Assembly: GCA_015654635.1 (NCBI GenBank)
Contig: JAATGP010000025.1
Location: 23,613-87,612 of the forward strand
Length of the DNA: 64,000 nucleotides
Source: Alphaproteobacteria bacterium
GTDB taxonomy: Bacteria; Pseudomonadota; Alphaproteobacteria; Micropepsales; Micropepsaceae
Direction: 5' to 3'
The translations under genes were made by a program, and so were the position numbers. Shown here in pieces: positions 17,279 through 24,703 of this stretch. The notes under the pieces were generated by a model, which had not been told where the DNA came from, ran no database searches, and was given only the letters and a program-made list of their open reading frames with translations. Within the stretch, counting starts at the first letter, position 1, and each line of letters starts with the position of its first letter.

Positions 17279-17720
17279 TGGGGTGGCCTTTGGGGAGCGA
17301 GGCCGTCGGGGGCCTCGTCTGTTGTCGGCTTACTTTTTTGGCGATGTAGCAGAAATGGGAATTCGAGGCGCAGGCTTCAAGGGGATTTCAAAAAAAATCT
17401 TCGGGGCCCGCAAAATTCGTATTTGTGGCGTGAAATCAAATCGCTAGATCGTATGCTTAGCATACGGTATGAGTGAAGCCATAAGAATGAGTCGCAACAA
17501 ATCGAATAATAATTTTCGCGGTGGTGCCCCTGCTCATGACCCTTCATCGTCATGGCCGGGCTTGACGGAACCTGCACAGGTCCATCGGACCCAAGAGGAT
17601 TATCAGGAAGAACGCAAATGTTTGATTGGTCCGTTATCCCGCCGTCGTCAAACACTGCCAGCGGCCGGGGCTACTTCCCCTTTCACCAAACGAAGACGTT
17701 GGCATAGGTGTGAAGTTGAT
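17279..17720. other. 442-bp spacer upstream of the GTA-like cluster
   Basis: No convincing gene. The half next to gp1 is locally AT-richer than its surroundings (TTCAAAAAAAATCTTC near 17387, AATAATAATTTTC near 17505) and should hold the cluster promoter. It contains an inverted-repeat group at 17450-17471. Near 17549 a fragment of the dispersed repeat (TCATGGCCGGGCTTGACGG) is present. Short open frames here lack ribosome sites. Confidence 0.5.
17450..17471. promoter_or_regulatory. Overlapping GTATG/CATAC inverted repeats, candidate operator
   Basis: CGTATGC-TTA-GCATACG is a perfect 7-3-7 dyad at 17450-17466, and CATAC-G-GTATG at 17461-17471 overlaps it, giving three half-sites in 21 bases. 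It lies about 170 bases upstream of gp1 in an AT-rich setting. A dimeric regulator could bind cooperatively here and control the GTA-like transcript; which regulator is unknown. Confidence 0.45.
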
Positions 17721-17915
17721 TCAGGGCTTGCCGCTTGGCACCGACAGAAGCCTGTGAATTGCTATCGCCGCCAGCGCACCGAGCGCAGCACAGAGGAGTA
17801 TACGAATTGTGCCGGAAGCGAAGTGCAGCCGTTCAAACGAGAACATTAAAATTCCGGCGATTCCGCCCGCTACCGCTGACGCTGCAATGATGCCCCCCAA
17901 ACTGCGCATTGGCAT
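17721..17915 (-). CDS. Small two-helix membrane protein
   Basis: 64 aa: LGGIIAASAVAGGIAGILMFSF and IRILLCAALGALAAIAIHRLL are two membrane segments separated by a short ERLHFASGT loop. ATG 17915 (or 17909) has only a weak AGGG upstream. The 6-3-6 dyad AGTTGC-GAA-GCAACT at 17935-17949 lies just upstream. No family recognised; real gene status uncertain. Confidence 0.4.
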   Translation of the reverse strand: MPMRSLGGIIAASAVAGGIAGILMFSFERLHFASGTIRILLCAALGALAAIAIHRLLSVPSGKP

Positions 17916-18058
17916 ACCCTGTTCCAGCGTTCCGAGTTGCGAAGCAACTATAGGGAAAACGTCTGGTGACTGTCACTCCCCTTGGACCGTCGCTTTTTGC
18001 GCATTTGCGGCCTCAGCCGCGCGCTTGTCCCACGTTCAGCCGTATGCGAAATCGCCCC

Positions 18059-19309
18059 TCACCCCGGCGGGATAATGCGGCGGAAATGGCGGAAGACGGC
18101 GAGCAGCAGAACGCAGGTGACGCTGCTGATGGCCGCATCCATGGCGAAGGCGCCGCTGACGTTGCCCAGGCTATAACCTTGCGCATCCAGCACCTGCATA
18201 TACGTCAGCGGCAGGCAGACTGCTGAGGACAGCAGCGAAAACTGCGTCGCTGCCAAAGGATCGTCAGGCCCGATGGTGCGCAGGATGATGGCATAGCTCA
18301 CCGCAAAACCCGCCGCCTGAAACACGTTTTCATGCAGCACGGCGATGGCATAGCTGAGCGGCAGGTGCGGAAGAGCGATGATCAGCCCGCTTCCCACCGC
18401 GCCTATCAGGCCGATCCAGAGATAGAGGTTGCGCGGCGCCACCCTGCGCTCGATCACCGGCATGGCCAGGCTGCCGACGATACCAGCCAACATCGTGCCG
18501 AAACCGAGGAGAAAGCTGACCATTTGCTCAGAGATGGAAAAATCTGGGCCGAGCCCCCCCACCACATTGGTCAGCGCGAAGGAGGCTGCGGGAGAAAGAA
18601 AAATCAGCAAAGTCCAGAGCACGATGCGCAATTTCAGAATGGAGGCGACATCTCCGGCGAAGGCTTTGATGCTCTCATGGGCGAGGCGGCCATCGGCGGG
18701 TTTGCAGGGCAGAAACGCGAGCAGGATTACCGCCGCTGTCGACCATATGCCCAACAGTACGGCCCCGGTGGTCAGAGAGGTGGCACGGATGAGGGGAACC
18801 ACCGCCATCGCCGTGGCCCCGCCGATGCCGATATTCCATGTGGTCATCCAGGCCCCGAGGGCGCCGGCCTGCTTCTTCGGCACTAGGCTCGACAACCAGC
18901 CGCCCAGGGCATTGGCCCCGATCGAAAGGGCAAGCTGGGCCATGAACTCCCAAAAGGCCAGGGCGGCGAGATTGCCCGCCGACAGAAGAGCCATGAAAAG
19001 CCCAAGCCCGCCAAGAAGGTAAAAGCCGATGGCGTAGCTCTTGCGGCGGAAACGCCAATCGAGCAACGGGCCGAAGATAAAGCAAATGAAGCCCGGTGCG
19101 AGGGCGAACGCCGTCAAGGCCGCAACCTTGGCCTCTGGCACATGCAGGGCGGAAAGCAGCTGCGGCATCGCCAGCAGAGTAACCGCTCCGCCGACCCCGA
19201 CCGGGGCCCAGCCGAAACCCATCACCCAGATCGGCAAAGGACTGATGGGCTGGCTTGCCGGAACAACCCTTTCCGGCGCTTCTGTCCCGCTCGCGGTATC
19301 AGCAGCCAT
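18059..19309 (-). CDS. MFS transporter, AmpG/PAT-like
   Basis: 416 aa from ATG 19309, preceded by AAGGGG. About 12 membrane helices. LPIWVMGFGWAPVGVGGAVTLLAMPQLL, FIFGPLLDWRFRRKSYAIGFYLLG, WLSSLVPKKQAGALGAWMTTWNIGIGG and LHENVFQAAGFAVSYAIILRTIGPDDPLAATQFSLLSS follow AmpG-type MFS permeases, which carry muropeptides or related solutes inward. The GPLLDWRFRRKSY loop 2-3 motif supports MFS. Substrate cannot be read from sequence. It stands alone; AmpG homologues often sit near beta-lactamase or peptidoglycan genes, none of which is adjacent. Confidence 0.75.
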   Translation of the reverse strand: MAADTASGTEAPERVVPASQPISPLPIWVMGFGWAPVGVGGAVTLLAMPQLLSALHVPEAKVAALTAFALAPGFICFIFGPLLDWRFRRKSYAIGFYLLGGLGLFMALLSAGNLAALAFWEFMAQLALSIGANALGGWLSSLVPKKQAGALGAWMTTWNIGIGGATAMAVVPLIRATSLTTGAVLLGIWSTAAVILLAFLPCKPADGRLAHESIKAFAGDVASILKLRIVLWTLLIFLSPAASFALTNVVGGLGPDFSISEQMVSFLLGFGTMLAGIVGSLAMPVIERRVAPRNLYLWIGLIGAVGSGLIIALPHLPLSYAIAVLHENVFQAAGFAVSYAIILRTIGPDDPLAATQFSLLSSAVCLPLTYMQVLDAQGYSLGNVSGAFAMDAAISSVTCVLLLAVFRHFRRIIPPG

Positions 19310-19374
19310 CCCCACACCCCTTAGAACGATGCCAGTATGCATGTTCTGGAGCGCAGGCAAAGGGAAGGATGACG

Positions 19375-19764
19375 TCAGCCCTTGTCGGCACCACCGCAAG
19401 GCTTACCGCCGCCCATCGCGCCCATTTTGCCTTCGTGTTCCTTGCGGCGCTGCTCGGCGGCGGTCTTCAGCTTGGCTTGTTCGGCGGGAGAGAGCGCGGC
19501 CCAGCGCTTGGTGAGGTCGGCGAAATAAGCTTGGCGTTTATCCGCACTCATGGCCGTGAGCTTGTCGCGCTGCATGGCGCGATAATCCTGCATGTCGAGG
19601 CTGCCATCGGCGGTCGCCTTCTCGGCATCGGCCATCATCATCAAGCGCTGCTCGGGCGTAAACATGCCCATTCTGCCGTGGCAATGATCCTCGCCCTGGG
19701 GTGCCGGCGCGGCAGCAACCAGCAATAGGGCGCAAAAGGGAAGGACGGCGCGGGCAAGCTTCAT
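19375..19764 (-). CDS. Small exported Met/Lys-rich protein (Spy/LTXXQ-like)
   Basis: 129 aa with signal peptide KLARAVLPFCALLLVAAAPAPQ. The mature part is helical (TPEQRLMMMADAEKATADGSLDMQDYRAMQRDKLTAMSADKRQAYFADLTKRWAALSPAEQAKLK) and ends in a Met/Gly/Cys tail (GKMGAMGGGKPCGGADKG). The LSPAEQAKLK step recalls LTxxQ-type periplasmic chaperone-like proteins. His/Met/Cys residues could bind metal. GAGGAA lies six bases before the ATG. No operon partner. Confidence 0.65.
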   Translation of the reverse strand: MKLARAVLPFCALLLVAAAPAPQGEDHCHGRMGMFTPEQRLMMMADAEKATADGSLDMQDYRAMQRDKLTAMSADKRQAYFADLTKRWAALSPAEQAKLKTAAEQRRKEHEGKMGAMGGGKPCGGADKG

Positions 19765-19822
19765 GGTGCATTCCTCGTTGTGAGCAGAGCATTGAACGCG
19801 CGCACACCCCGGCTTCCGTCGC

Positions 19823-19900
19823 TCACCCCGCCTGCGCGTTGTCTCTGGCTTTTTCGAGCGCCGCGATGTCGAGCTTCTTCATGCCCATGATCGCCGCCAT
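19823..19900 (-). pseudogene. Remnant of the C-terminus of a second VOC/PhnB-like gene
   Basis: The minus strand reads MAAIMGMKKLDIAALEKARDNAQAG and stops. The V-M-x-A-x-x-x-M-K-K-(L/I)-D-I-A-A-L tail is typical of longer PhnB-like VOC proteins, yet nothing upstream in this frame encodes the rest. The intact VOC gene starts just to the right and ends in another frame. Either a decayed tandem paralogue or chance; the motif match favours the former. Confidence 0.35.
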
Positions 19901-19976
19901 CACCGCCGATGGTTATGTCTTCCGCATTTATCTCTGCCCGATCTTTGCGGGCGGCGTTGGGCGCGGCGCCCTTCTT

Positions 19977-20384
19977 CTACTTTTCGGAAATGACCATCCA
20001 GGAAACGCCGAAACGGTCGACCAGCTGGCCGAAACGCGCGGCAAAAAACGTAGAGCCCATAGCCATGGTGATTTTGGCACCATCGGACAGACCAGCGAAG
20101 ACATTCTCGGCCTCTTCCGCCGAAGCGGTACTGATACTGAGGGAAAAGGCAGCCGGCGCCCCGGCCCATTTGTCCGGAGGGCAATCGGACGCCATCAAAA
20201 GGCTGTCGCCGATATGAAACGAGGTGTGCATGATCTTGTCTTGCAAGTCCGCGGGCACATGCCCCGCCGCGGGCGAGGTGCCATAGGTGAAAACCTGGCC
20301 CAATTTGGCGCCCGCAGCTTTTTCGTAAAACGACATCGCCTCGGCGCAATTGCCGTTGAAAAACAGATAGGCCGTAACCTGCAT
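19977..20384 (-). CDS. VOC family protein, PhnB-like
   Basis: 135 aa. VTAYLFFNGNCAEAMSFYEKAAGAKLGQVFTYG, KIMHTSFHIGDSLLMASDCPP, FSLSISTASAEEAENVFAGLSDGAKITMAMGSTFFAARFGQLVDRFGVSWMVI spans the complete single-module PhnB/glyoxalase-type fold, with the final FG(V/I)xWM(V/I) motif. Such proteins may bind metals or small toxic compounds; enzymatic role unknown. GGGGAG lies six bases upstream. It is divergent from a MarR regulator across a 77-bp spacer with a palindrome, so it is probably the regulator's target. Confidence 0.83.
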   Translation of the reverse strand: MQVTAYLFFNGNCAEAMSFYEKAAGAKLGQVFTYGTSPAAGHVPADLQDKIMHTSFHIGDSLLMASDCPPDKWAGAPAAFSLSISTASAEEAENVFAGLSDGAKITMAMGSTFFAARFGQLVDRFGVSWMVISEK

Positions 20385-20437
20385 GCGATGCTCCCCAGTA
20401 CCGTATGTCTGCGGTAAAAATGGTAATTGTATTTTAG

Positions 20438-20449
20438 GTTGATATCAAC
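20438..20449. promoter_or_regulatory. 12-bp palindrome, likely MarR operator
   Basis: GTTGATATCAAC is a perfect dyad in the short divergent spacer between the VOC and MarR genes, 13 bases before the MarR start codon. MarR proteins typically autoregulate by binding such palindromes in divergent promoters. Confidence 0.6.
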
Positions 20450-20461
20450 ATATATCCACGC

Positions 20462-20899
20462 ATGGAAAAGGAAAAAACACTTCCCTTTGAAACGACTATT
20501 CTGGTGCGCGACTGCTGCCTCTGTTTGCATGTGCAGCGCGCCGCCCGCAGCCTCGCCCGCCGCTTTGACGAGGCACTGCGCCCCTACGGCCTGACCAGCG
20601 GACAGTTTTCGCTGCTGACGAGCCTTAATCGCCCTATTCCCCCAAGCATAAAGGATGTAGCCGACCTCCTCGCCATGGATCGCACCACGTTGACGGCGGC
20701 GTTGAAGCCCCTCGTCCGCAACGGCTGGGTCAAGATCACGCCCGATAAAATCGACAAGCGCAGCAAGCGTCTTTCCCTTACGGCGAAAGGAGCGGCGGTG
20801 CTCGCGGATGCTGTGCCCATGTGGAAAAAAACGCATGCCGCGCTCGATAAGCTGGTCGATGGCAATGCCCTGCGCCAAGATTTGGCGGCGCTGCTTTAG
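20462..20899 (+). CDS. MarR-family transcriptional regulator
   Basis: 145 aa. RAARSLARRFDEALRPYGLTSGQFSLLTSLNR leads into the winged helix: PSIKDVADLLAMDRTTLTAALKPLVRNGWVKITPDKIDKRSKRLSLTAKGAAVL. The recognition helix and the DxRSKR wing are standard MarR. Cysteines in RDCCLCLHVQ near residues 19-22 could make it redox-sensitive, as in OhrR-type members; this is inference. Divergent from a VOC gene and preceded by its probable operator; a hairpin follows the stop. Confidence 0.88.
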   Translation: MEKEKTLPFETTILVRDCCLCLHVQRAARSLARRFDEALRPYGLTSGQFSLLTSLNRPIPPSIKDVADLLAMDRTTLTAALKPLVRNGWVKITPDKIDKRSKRLSLTAKGAAVLADAVPMWKKTHAALDKLVDGNALRQDLAALL

Positions 20900-20904
20900 C
20901 GCTC

Positions 20905-20922
20905 CAGCACTTTTCAGTGCTG
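20905..20922 (+). terminator. Hairpin after marR-like gene
   Basis: CAGCAC-TTTTCA-GTGCTG, a 6-bp stem six bases after the stop codon, followed by CCGTTTCGTC. The weak U-tract makes it an imperfect intrinsic terminator. Confidence 0.45.
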
Positions 20923-21031
20923 CCGTTTCGTCAAGCGTGCCACCACGTCAAGCATCGCACACTTGACATGACGGGGCTGTAAGGTCTGCTCTTAGAGAGG
21001 GGGCAGACATTGGTTCCATTAGGGGATGACG

Positions 21032-22876
21032 ATGCGGCTTGTACTGATCAACCCGAGGACGCCGGAAAGCTTCTGGAGCTTCAAATGGGCGGTGAATGAA
21101 ATCCTGCCCGGCAAGCGCGCCGTCAATCCACCCCTCGGCATTGCCACCCTGGCTGCGCTCTGCCCCGATGATTGGGATGTGCGCATTATCGATGAGAATA
21201 TCGAAGCATTGCCCGAAAGTATCGAAGCCGACATTATCGGCATTGGCGGCATGGGCGTGCAGGCGCCGCGGCAGAAGCAGCTCATCGCCCATTATCGCGG
21301 CCTCGGCCATTACGTGGTGGTCGGCGGCGCCGCCGCTTCGCTGTGCCCGGAGAATTACGAAGGCTTGGCCGATAGTGTGGTTTCGGGGGAGGCCGAATAT
21401 ATCTGGCCGGAATTTTGCCGGGACTTTGTGGCGGGCACGCCCAAGCCTCTCTATCGCGAGACCGGCACGGTGGAGCTTTGCCATTCGCCGGTACCGCGTT
21501 TCGATCTTCTCGATCTGAAGGCCTATTCCAATGCGACGCTGCAATTCTCGCGCGGCTGTCCATTCACTTGCGAATTCTGCGACATCATCGTGATGTTCGG
21601 CCGCAAGCCGCGGATGAAAAGCACGGCACAGATCGAAGGCGAGCTGGAGGCTTTGCGCGCCCGCGGCATGAGGAGCGTCTTCTTCGTCGACGACAACATG
21701 ATCGGCAACAAGAAGGAGGCCAAGAAACTCTTCGCCTTTATTGGGGATTATCAGCGCAAGCACGGCTGGCCCTTTGCCTTTGGCACCGAGGTTTCGATCA
21801 ATCTGGCGCAAGACGAAGAACTGATGGGCTTGATGCGGGCGGCGGGATTTCACTGGGTCTTCATCGGCGTCGAATCGCCCGATCCGGCCTCCTTAAAGGA
21901 AACCGGCAAGACTCAAAATCTGCGCGAGGATCTGCTCGTCTCGGTGCGGCGGATCTATGGGCGCGGCATCGAAGTGCTGGCCGGGTTCATCATCGGCTTC
22001 GACAACGACACCCCGGAGACCTTCGATCTACAATATCGCTTCATTCGCGACTCCGGCATTCAGACCGCGATGATCGGGCTGTTATGGGCCTTGCCCAAGA
22101 CCCCGCTTTATATACGCCTCGAGCGTGACGGGCGCCTGCGCGATTTGGAGGATGAAAGCGACAACACACGGCTGCGCACCAACGTCATCCACACCACCAT
22201 GCAGGAGGAAACGATGGCGCGGCTTTATGCCGATGTCTATCGCCACCTCCTCACCGATCGCGGCATCGCCACACGCATTCAGAACAAGCTCGCCTTTATG
22301 GGCGACGCCAAACAGGCCAGCAACTACAGCGCCGGCGAAACGCTGCTCCTTGTCTGGCGGCTTCTGAGCAAAGGCGTATTCGCAGGCGGCCCGTCCCGCC
22401 TTTATCATTTTCTCCGCACCCTGCCCTTAACCCGCCCGTCCCTGGTGCCCACCATGTTGGCCGATTGGATCGTGGGGCTCTCGATGCGCAAATTCGCCAC
22501 CGACCATTTGTGGGCGGCGCCTGATCTGCTCGATTCCGTGGAGGCCGCACTGGCGCGCACGCTGCGCCACGGGGAAGTCTGGATCTCGCGGCAGACCGCC
22601 CAGCTACCGAGCCTCAACATTCATATCGGCCATAGCCTGAATCTGGCTTTCTTTCGCAAAAGCGCACCGCAATTGAGCAAGCTGTTGCGGCAAAGCCAAG
22701 CCCGCATCATCCTCACCATCGACACGCTGCCCAGCGAGTATCGCCATCATCTGGAAAAGCTCTTAAAGCGGCTCGCCAAGCATGGCGACAGGGTGTTCCT
22801 CGAAATCAGCGAAGCGACGCGGGCCCATCTCAGCCTCGATCTCTCTGCTTTTCAGCTTGTGACGGTGCGGCCTTGA
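21032..22876 (+). CDS. B12-binding radical SAM protein (DUF4070) with C-terminal extension
   Basis: 614 aa from ATG 21032 (AGGGG eight bases upstream). N-terminal cobalamin-binding domain: PPLGIATLAALCPDDWDVRIIDENIE and GGMGVQAPRQKQL (about residues 30-150). Radical SAM core: RGCPFTCEFCDI gives the CxxxCxxC cluster site near residue 180, with FFVDDNMIGNKKEAKKL and HWVFIGVESPDPASLKETGKTQN. DUF4070 follows (LAGFIIGFDNDTPETFDLQ, RLRTNVIHTTMQEETMARLY). From about residue 500 an extra 110 residues (HGEVWISRQTAQLPSLNIHIGHSLNLAFF and later) extend beyond most relatives. B12 radical SAM enzymes of this type often methylate unactivated carbons, e.g. hopanoids; substrate unknown. Confidence 0.85.
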   Translation: MRLVLINPRTPESFWSFKWAVNEILPGKRAVNPPLGIATLAALCPDDWDVRIIDENIEALPESIEADIIGIGGMGVQAPRQKQLIAHYRGLGHYVVVGGAAASLCPENYEGLADSVVSGEAEYIWPEFCRDFVAGTPKPLYRETGTVELCHSPVPRFDLLDLKAYSNATLQFSRGCPFTCEFCDIIVMFGRKPRMKSTAQIEGELEALRARGMRSVFFVDDNMIGNKKEAKKLFAFIGDYQRKHGWPFAFGTEVSINLAQDEELMGLMRAAGFHWVFIGVESPDPASLKETGKTQNLREDLLVSVRRIYGRGIEVLAGFIIGFDNDTPETFDLQYRFIRDSGIQTAMIGLLWALPKTPLYIRLERDGRLRDLEDESDNTRLRTNVIHTTMQEETMARLYADVYRHLLTDRGIATRIQNKLAFMGDAKQASNYSAGETLLLVWRLLSKGVFAGGPSRLYHFLRTLPLTRPSLVPTMLADWIVGLSMRKFATDHLWAAPDLLDSVEAALARTLRHGEVWISRQTAQLPSLNIHIGHSLNLAFFRKSAPQLSKLLRQSQARIILTIDTLPSEYRHHLEKLLKRLAKHGDRVFLEISEATRAHLSLDLSAFQLVTVRP

Positions 22877-22964
22877 ACGGCCGCGCCGCTTTGGACTTGC
22901 GCGCCCCCTGACGAATCATGCCGCCGGATGCTAAGCTCGCGCCCGCGAAGCAGAGGGCGCAGGG

Positions 22965-23357
22965 ATGGCCAAGAAAGTCGAACCGGCACAATTGTGGATG
23001 GACGAGCCGGAGGAGCACGATTATCCGGCGGCGGAAGATTATCTTTCCCTCGTCTTCACGCCCAAGCAGGCGGAGGATCTGGCCAAGAGATTGCGCAAGA
23101 CGGGACTCATCCGGCGCAAGGCCAAGGACATCCTGCGCGCCAGCGGTCTTGCCATCCTGCCCAAGGAGAATTTCTTCGTCGCCGGCAACTTACAGAAAAT
23201 CGCCGATGGCAAAAGGCTGTCGCCGGTCCTGCTGGTGCGCGGCGACGCCAGCCGCGGCATCGCCCTGATCGTGGCGGATGGTTATCATCGCGTCTGCGCC
23301 AGTTGGTATCACGACGAGGATGCGGTTATCCCGAGCCGCATCGTGAACTGTCCCTGA
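22965..23357 (+). CDS. Small ParB-like (Srx-fold) protein
   Basis: 130 aa. LVFTPKQAEDLAKRLRKTGLIRRKAKDILRASGLAILPKENFFVAGNLQKIADGKRLSPVLLVRGDASRGIALIVADGYHRVCASW resembles a ParB N-terminal domain: a 'pick value' strand (LSPVLLVR), then VADGYHRVCA in place of the ParB DGxRR/DGHHR box. No helix-turn-helix or partner-binding domain follows. The residues correspond to the NTP-binding fold seen in ParB and sulfiredoxin-like proteins. No ParA is nearby, so plasmid-type partition is unlikely. Function unknown. Confidence 0.6.
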   Translation: MAKKVEPAQLWMDEPEEHDYPAAEDYLSLVFTPKQAEDLAKRLRKTGLIRRKAKDILRASGLAILPKENFFVAGNLQKIADGKRLSPVLLVRGDASRGIALIVADGYHRVCASWYHDEDAVIPSRIVNCP

Positions 23358-23428
23358 TCGCCGCTTGCGCGGCCAAAGACAGCTAGCCTAGACTGAAACC
23401 TTCTCGATCATAAATGGGAGCCTCGCCG

Positions 23429-23989
23429 ATGCATGACGCACCGTTGGAAGCGCATGAGCACACCGAACATCTGGCCCATGAAGGCGGTCACGACCGCTTT
23501 GTCTCACGGCTGGCGATTCTGGTCTCGGGGCTGGCGGTGCTGGCGGCCATCGCCGGCAACCTCGAGGCCCTTGAGACCACCAAGGCGCTCGCCACCACAG
23601 GGGAGGCGACCCTCAGCCAAGATGAAGCCACCGATGCTTGGGGCGAATACGAAGCCGATAGCATCAAACGCCATATTTATACCATCGCGGGCGATCTGAA
23701 CCCATCCAAGGCGGCGGACTATGCCAAAGTCGCCAAGGAGCAGAACGGCAAACAAGCTTCGGTGCGCAAGCGCGCCGTGGATGCCGAGACCACGCGCAGC
23801 AAACTGGTCGCCGAAAGCCGCCATCATGAAGAGCGCCATCACTGGCTGTCAGCCGCCGCCACCTTGTTCGAGGTCGCCATTGCGCTGTCCACCGTCTCCA
23901 TCGTGACACGCAAACATTGGCTGTGGCAGAGCGGCGCCGTTCTGGGCGTGGTCGGCATCGTCTTGGCCGCGATGGCGTTTATTTTGTAG
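23429..23989 (+). CDS. DUF4337 membrane protein
   Basis: 186 aa from ATG 23429; GGAG sits eight bases upstream and an earlier ATG at 23414 lacks one. A His/Glu-rich N-terminus precedes one membrane helix (FVSRLAILVSGLAVLAAIAGNLEA). The middle (LSQDEATDAWGEYEADSIKRHIYTI) carries the DUF4337 W-x-x-Y-x-A-x-x-I-K pattern in a predicted coiled coil, and two helices end the protein. A cytoplasmic or periplasmic stalk between membrane anchors is likely. Role unknown. Confidence 0.75.
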   Translation: MHDAPLEAHEHTEHLAHEGGHDRFVSRLAILVSGLAVLAAIAGNLEALETTKALATTGEATLSQDEATDAWGEYEADSIKRHIYTIAGDLNPSKAADYAKVAKEQNGKQASVRKRAVDAETTRSKLVAESRHHEERHHWLSAAATLFEVAIALSTVSIVTRKHWLWQSGAVLGVVGIVLAAMAFIL

Positions 23990-24009
23990 GCGCGTGCGGG
24001 CCGCCAGCG

Positions 24010-24576
24010 CTAAAACAGCCCCGTTGAGCGCAGCGCAAACACCACGCCCAGCACGGCAAACAAACAGGCGGCGGCGAGGCGGATCGATTTCAGCGGCAGA
24101 CGGGTGGCAAAGGCGTTGCCGAGGAAAACCACCGGCGCATTGGCGGCCAGAAGGCCAAGCGTCGAACCTGCCACCACCAACCATAAATTGTGATAGGCCG
24201 CAGCCAAAGCCATGGTCGCGATCTGGGTCTTGTCGCCGATCTCGGCCACAAAGAAGAGCCACAGGGTGGTGAAAAAGACATTCCTGCTGGAGCAATCGAC
24301 CTGCTCGCCTTCCTTGTCGGGCACCAGCGTCCAGCCCGCCATGCCCATCAGGCTGACGGCAACAACCGCATCGAGGAGACGCGGCGTCAGCCACTGGGCG
24401 AGAAAGATGCCGACCAGACCCGCAGCCAGGTGATTGACCAAGGTGGAGACCGCAATACCGGCCAAAATCGGCCAAGGCTTGCGATAGCAGTACACCAGCA
24501 TCAGCGCGAGCAGTTGGGTGCGGTCACCGATTTCGGCAACGGCCACAGCGCTGAGGGTGACGAAGAAGGCTTCCAT
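24010..24576 (-). CDS. GDT1/TMEM165-family cation transporter
   Basis: 188 aa. Two copies of the family motif E-x-G-D-(K/R)-(T/S) are seen: AVAEIGDRTQLLALML near the N-terminus and FVAEIGDKTQIATMAL in the second half, each within hydrophobic helices (about six in all). The family (UPF0016) exports Mn2+ or Ca2+. The start at MEAFFVTLSAVAVAEIGDR is conserved, although no strong ribosome site is seen. No yybP-ykoY-like manganese riboswitch could be recognised upstream. Confidence 0.88.
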   Translation of the reverse strand: MEAFFVTLSAVAVAEIGDRTQLLALMLVYCYRKPWPILAGIAVSTLVNHLAAGLVGIFLAQWLTPRLLDAVVAVSLMGMAGWTLVPDKEGEQVDCSSRNVFFTTLWLFFVAEIGDKTQIATMALAAAYHNLWLVVAGSTLGLLAANAPVVFLGNAFATRLPLKSIRLAAACLFAVLGVVFALRSTGLF

Positions 24577-24703
24577 GGCAGCAGAAAGAGGCCGGAAGCG
24601 GCACAAAGATCAAGAGGCGAAATCTCGCGCCTTGCATTGGCCGCAAACTGGCCCGACAAACCCGCGATGATCGGTTCGTTGCAGAGTCTGGGAGTGTAGT
24701 GCG

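Noticed and set aside
24577..24703. Manganese riboswitch (yybP-ykoY) before the GDT1-like gene
   Set aside because: The conserved GGGGAGUAG-type core and paired loops were not found in the 127-bp upstream spacer.
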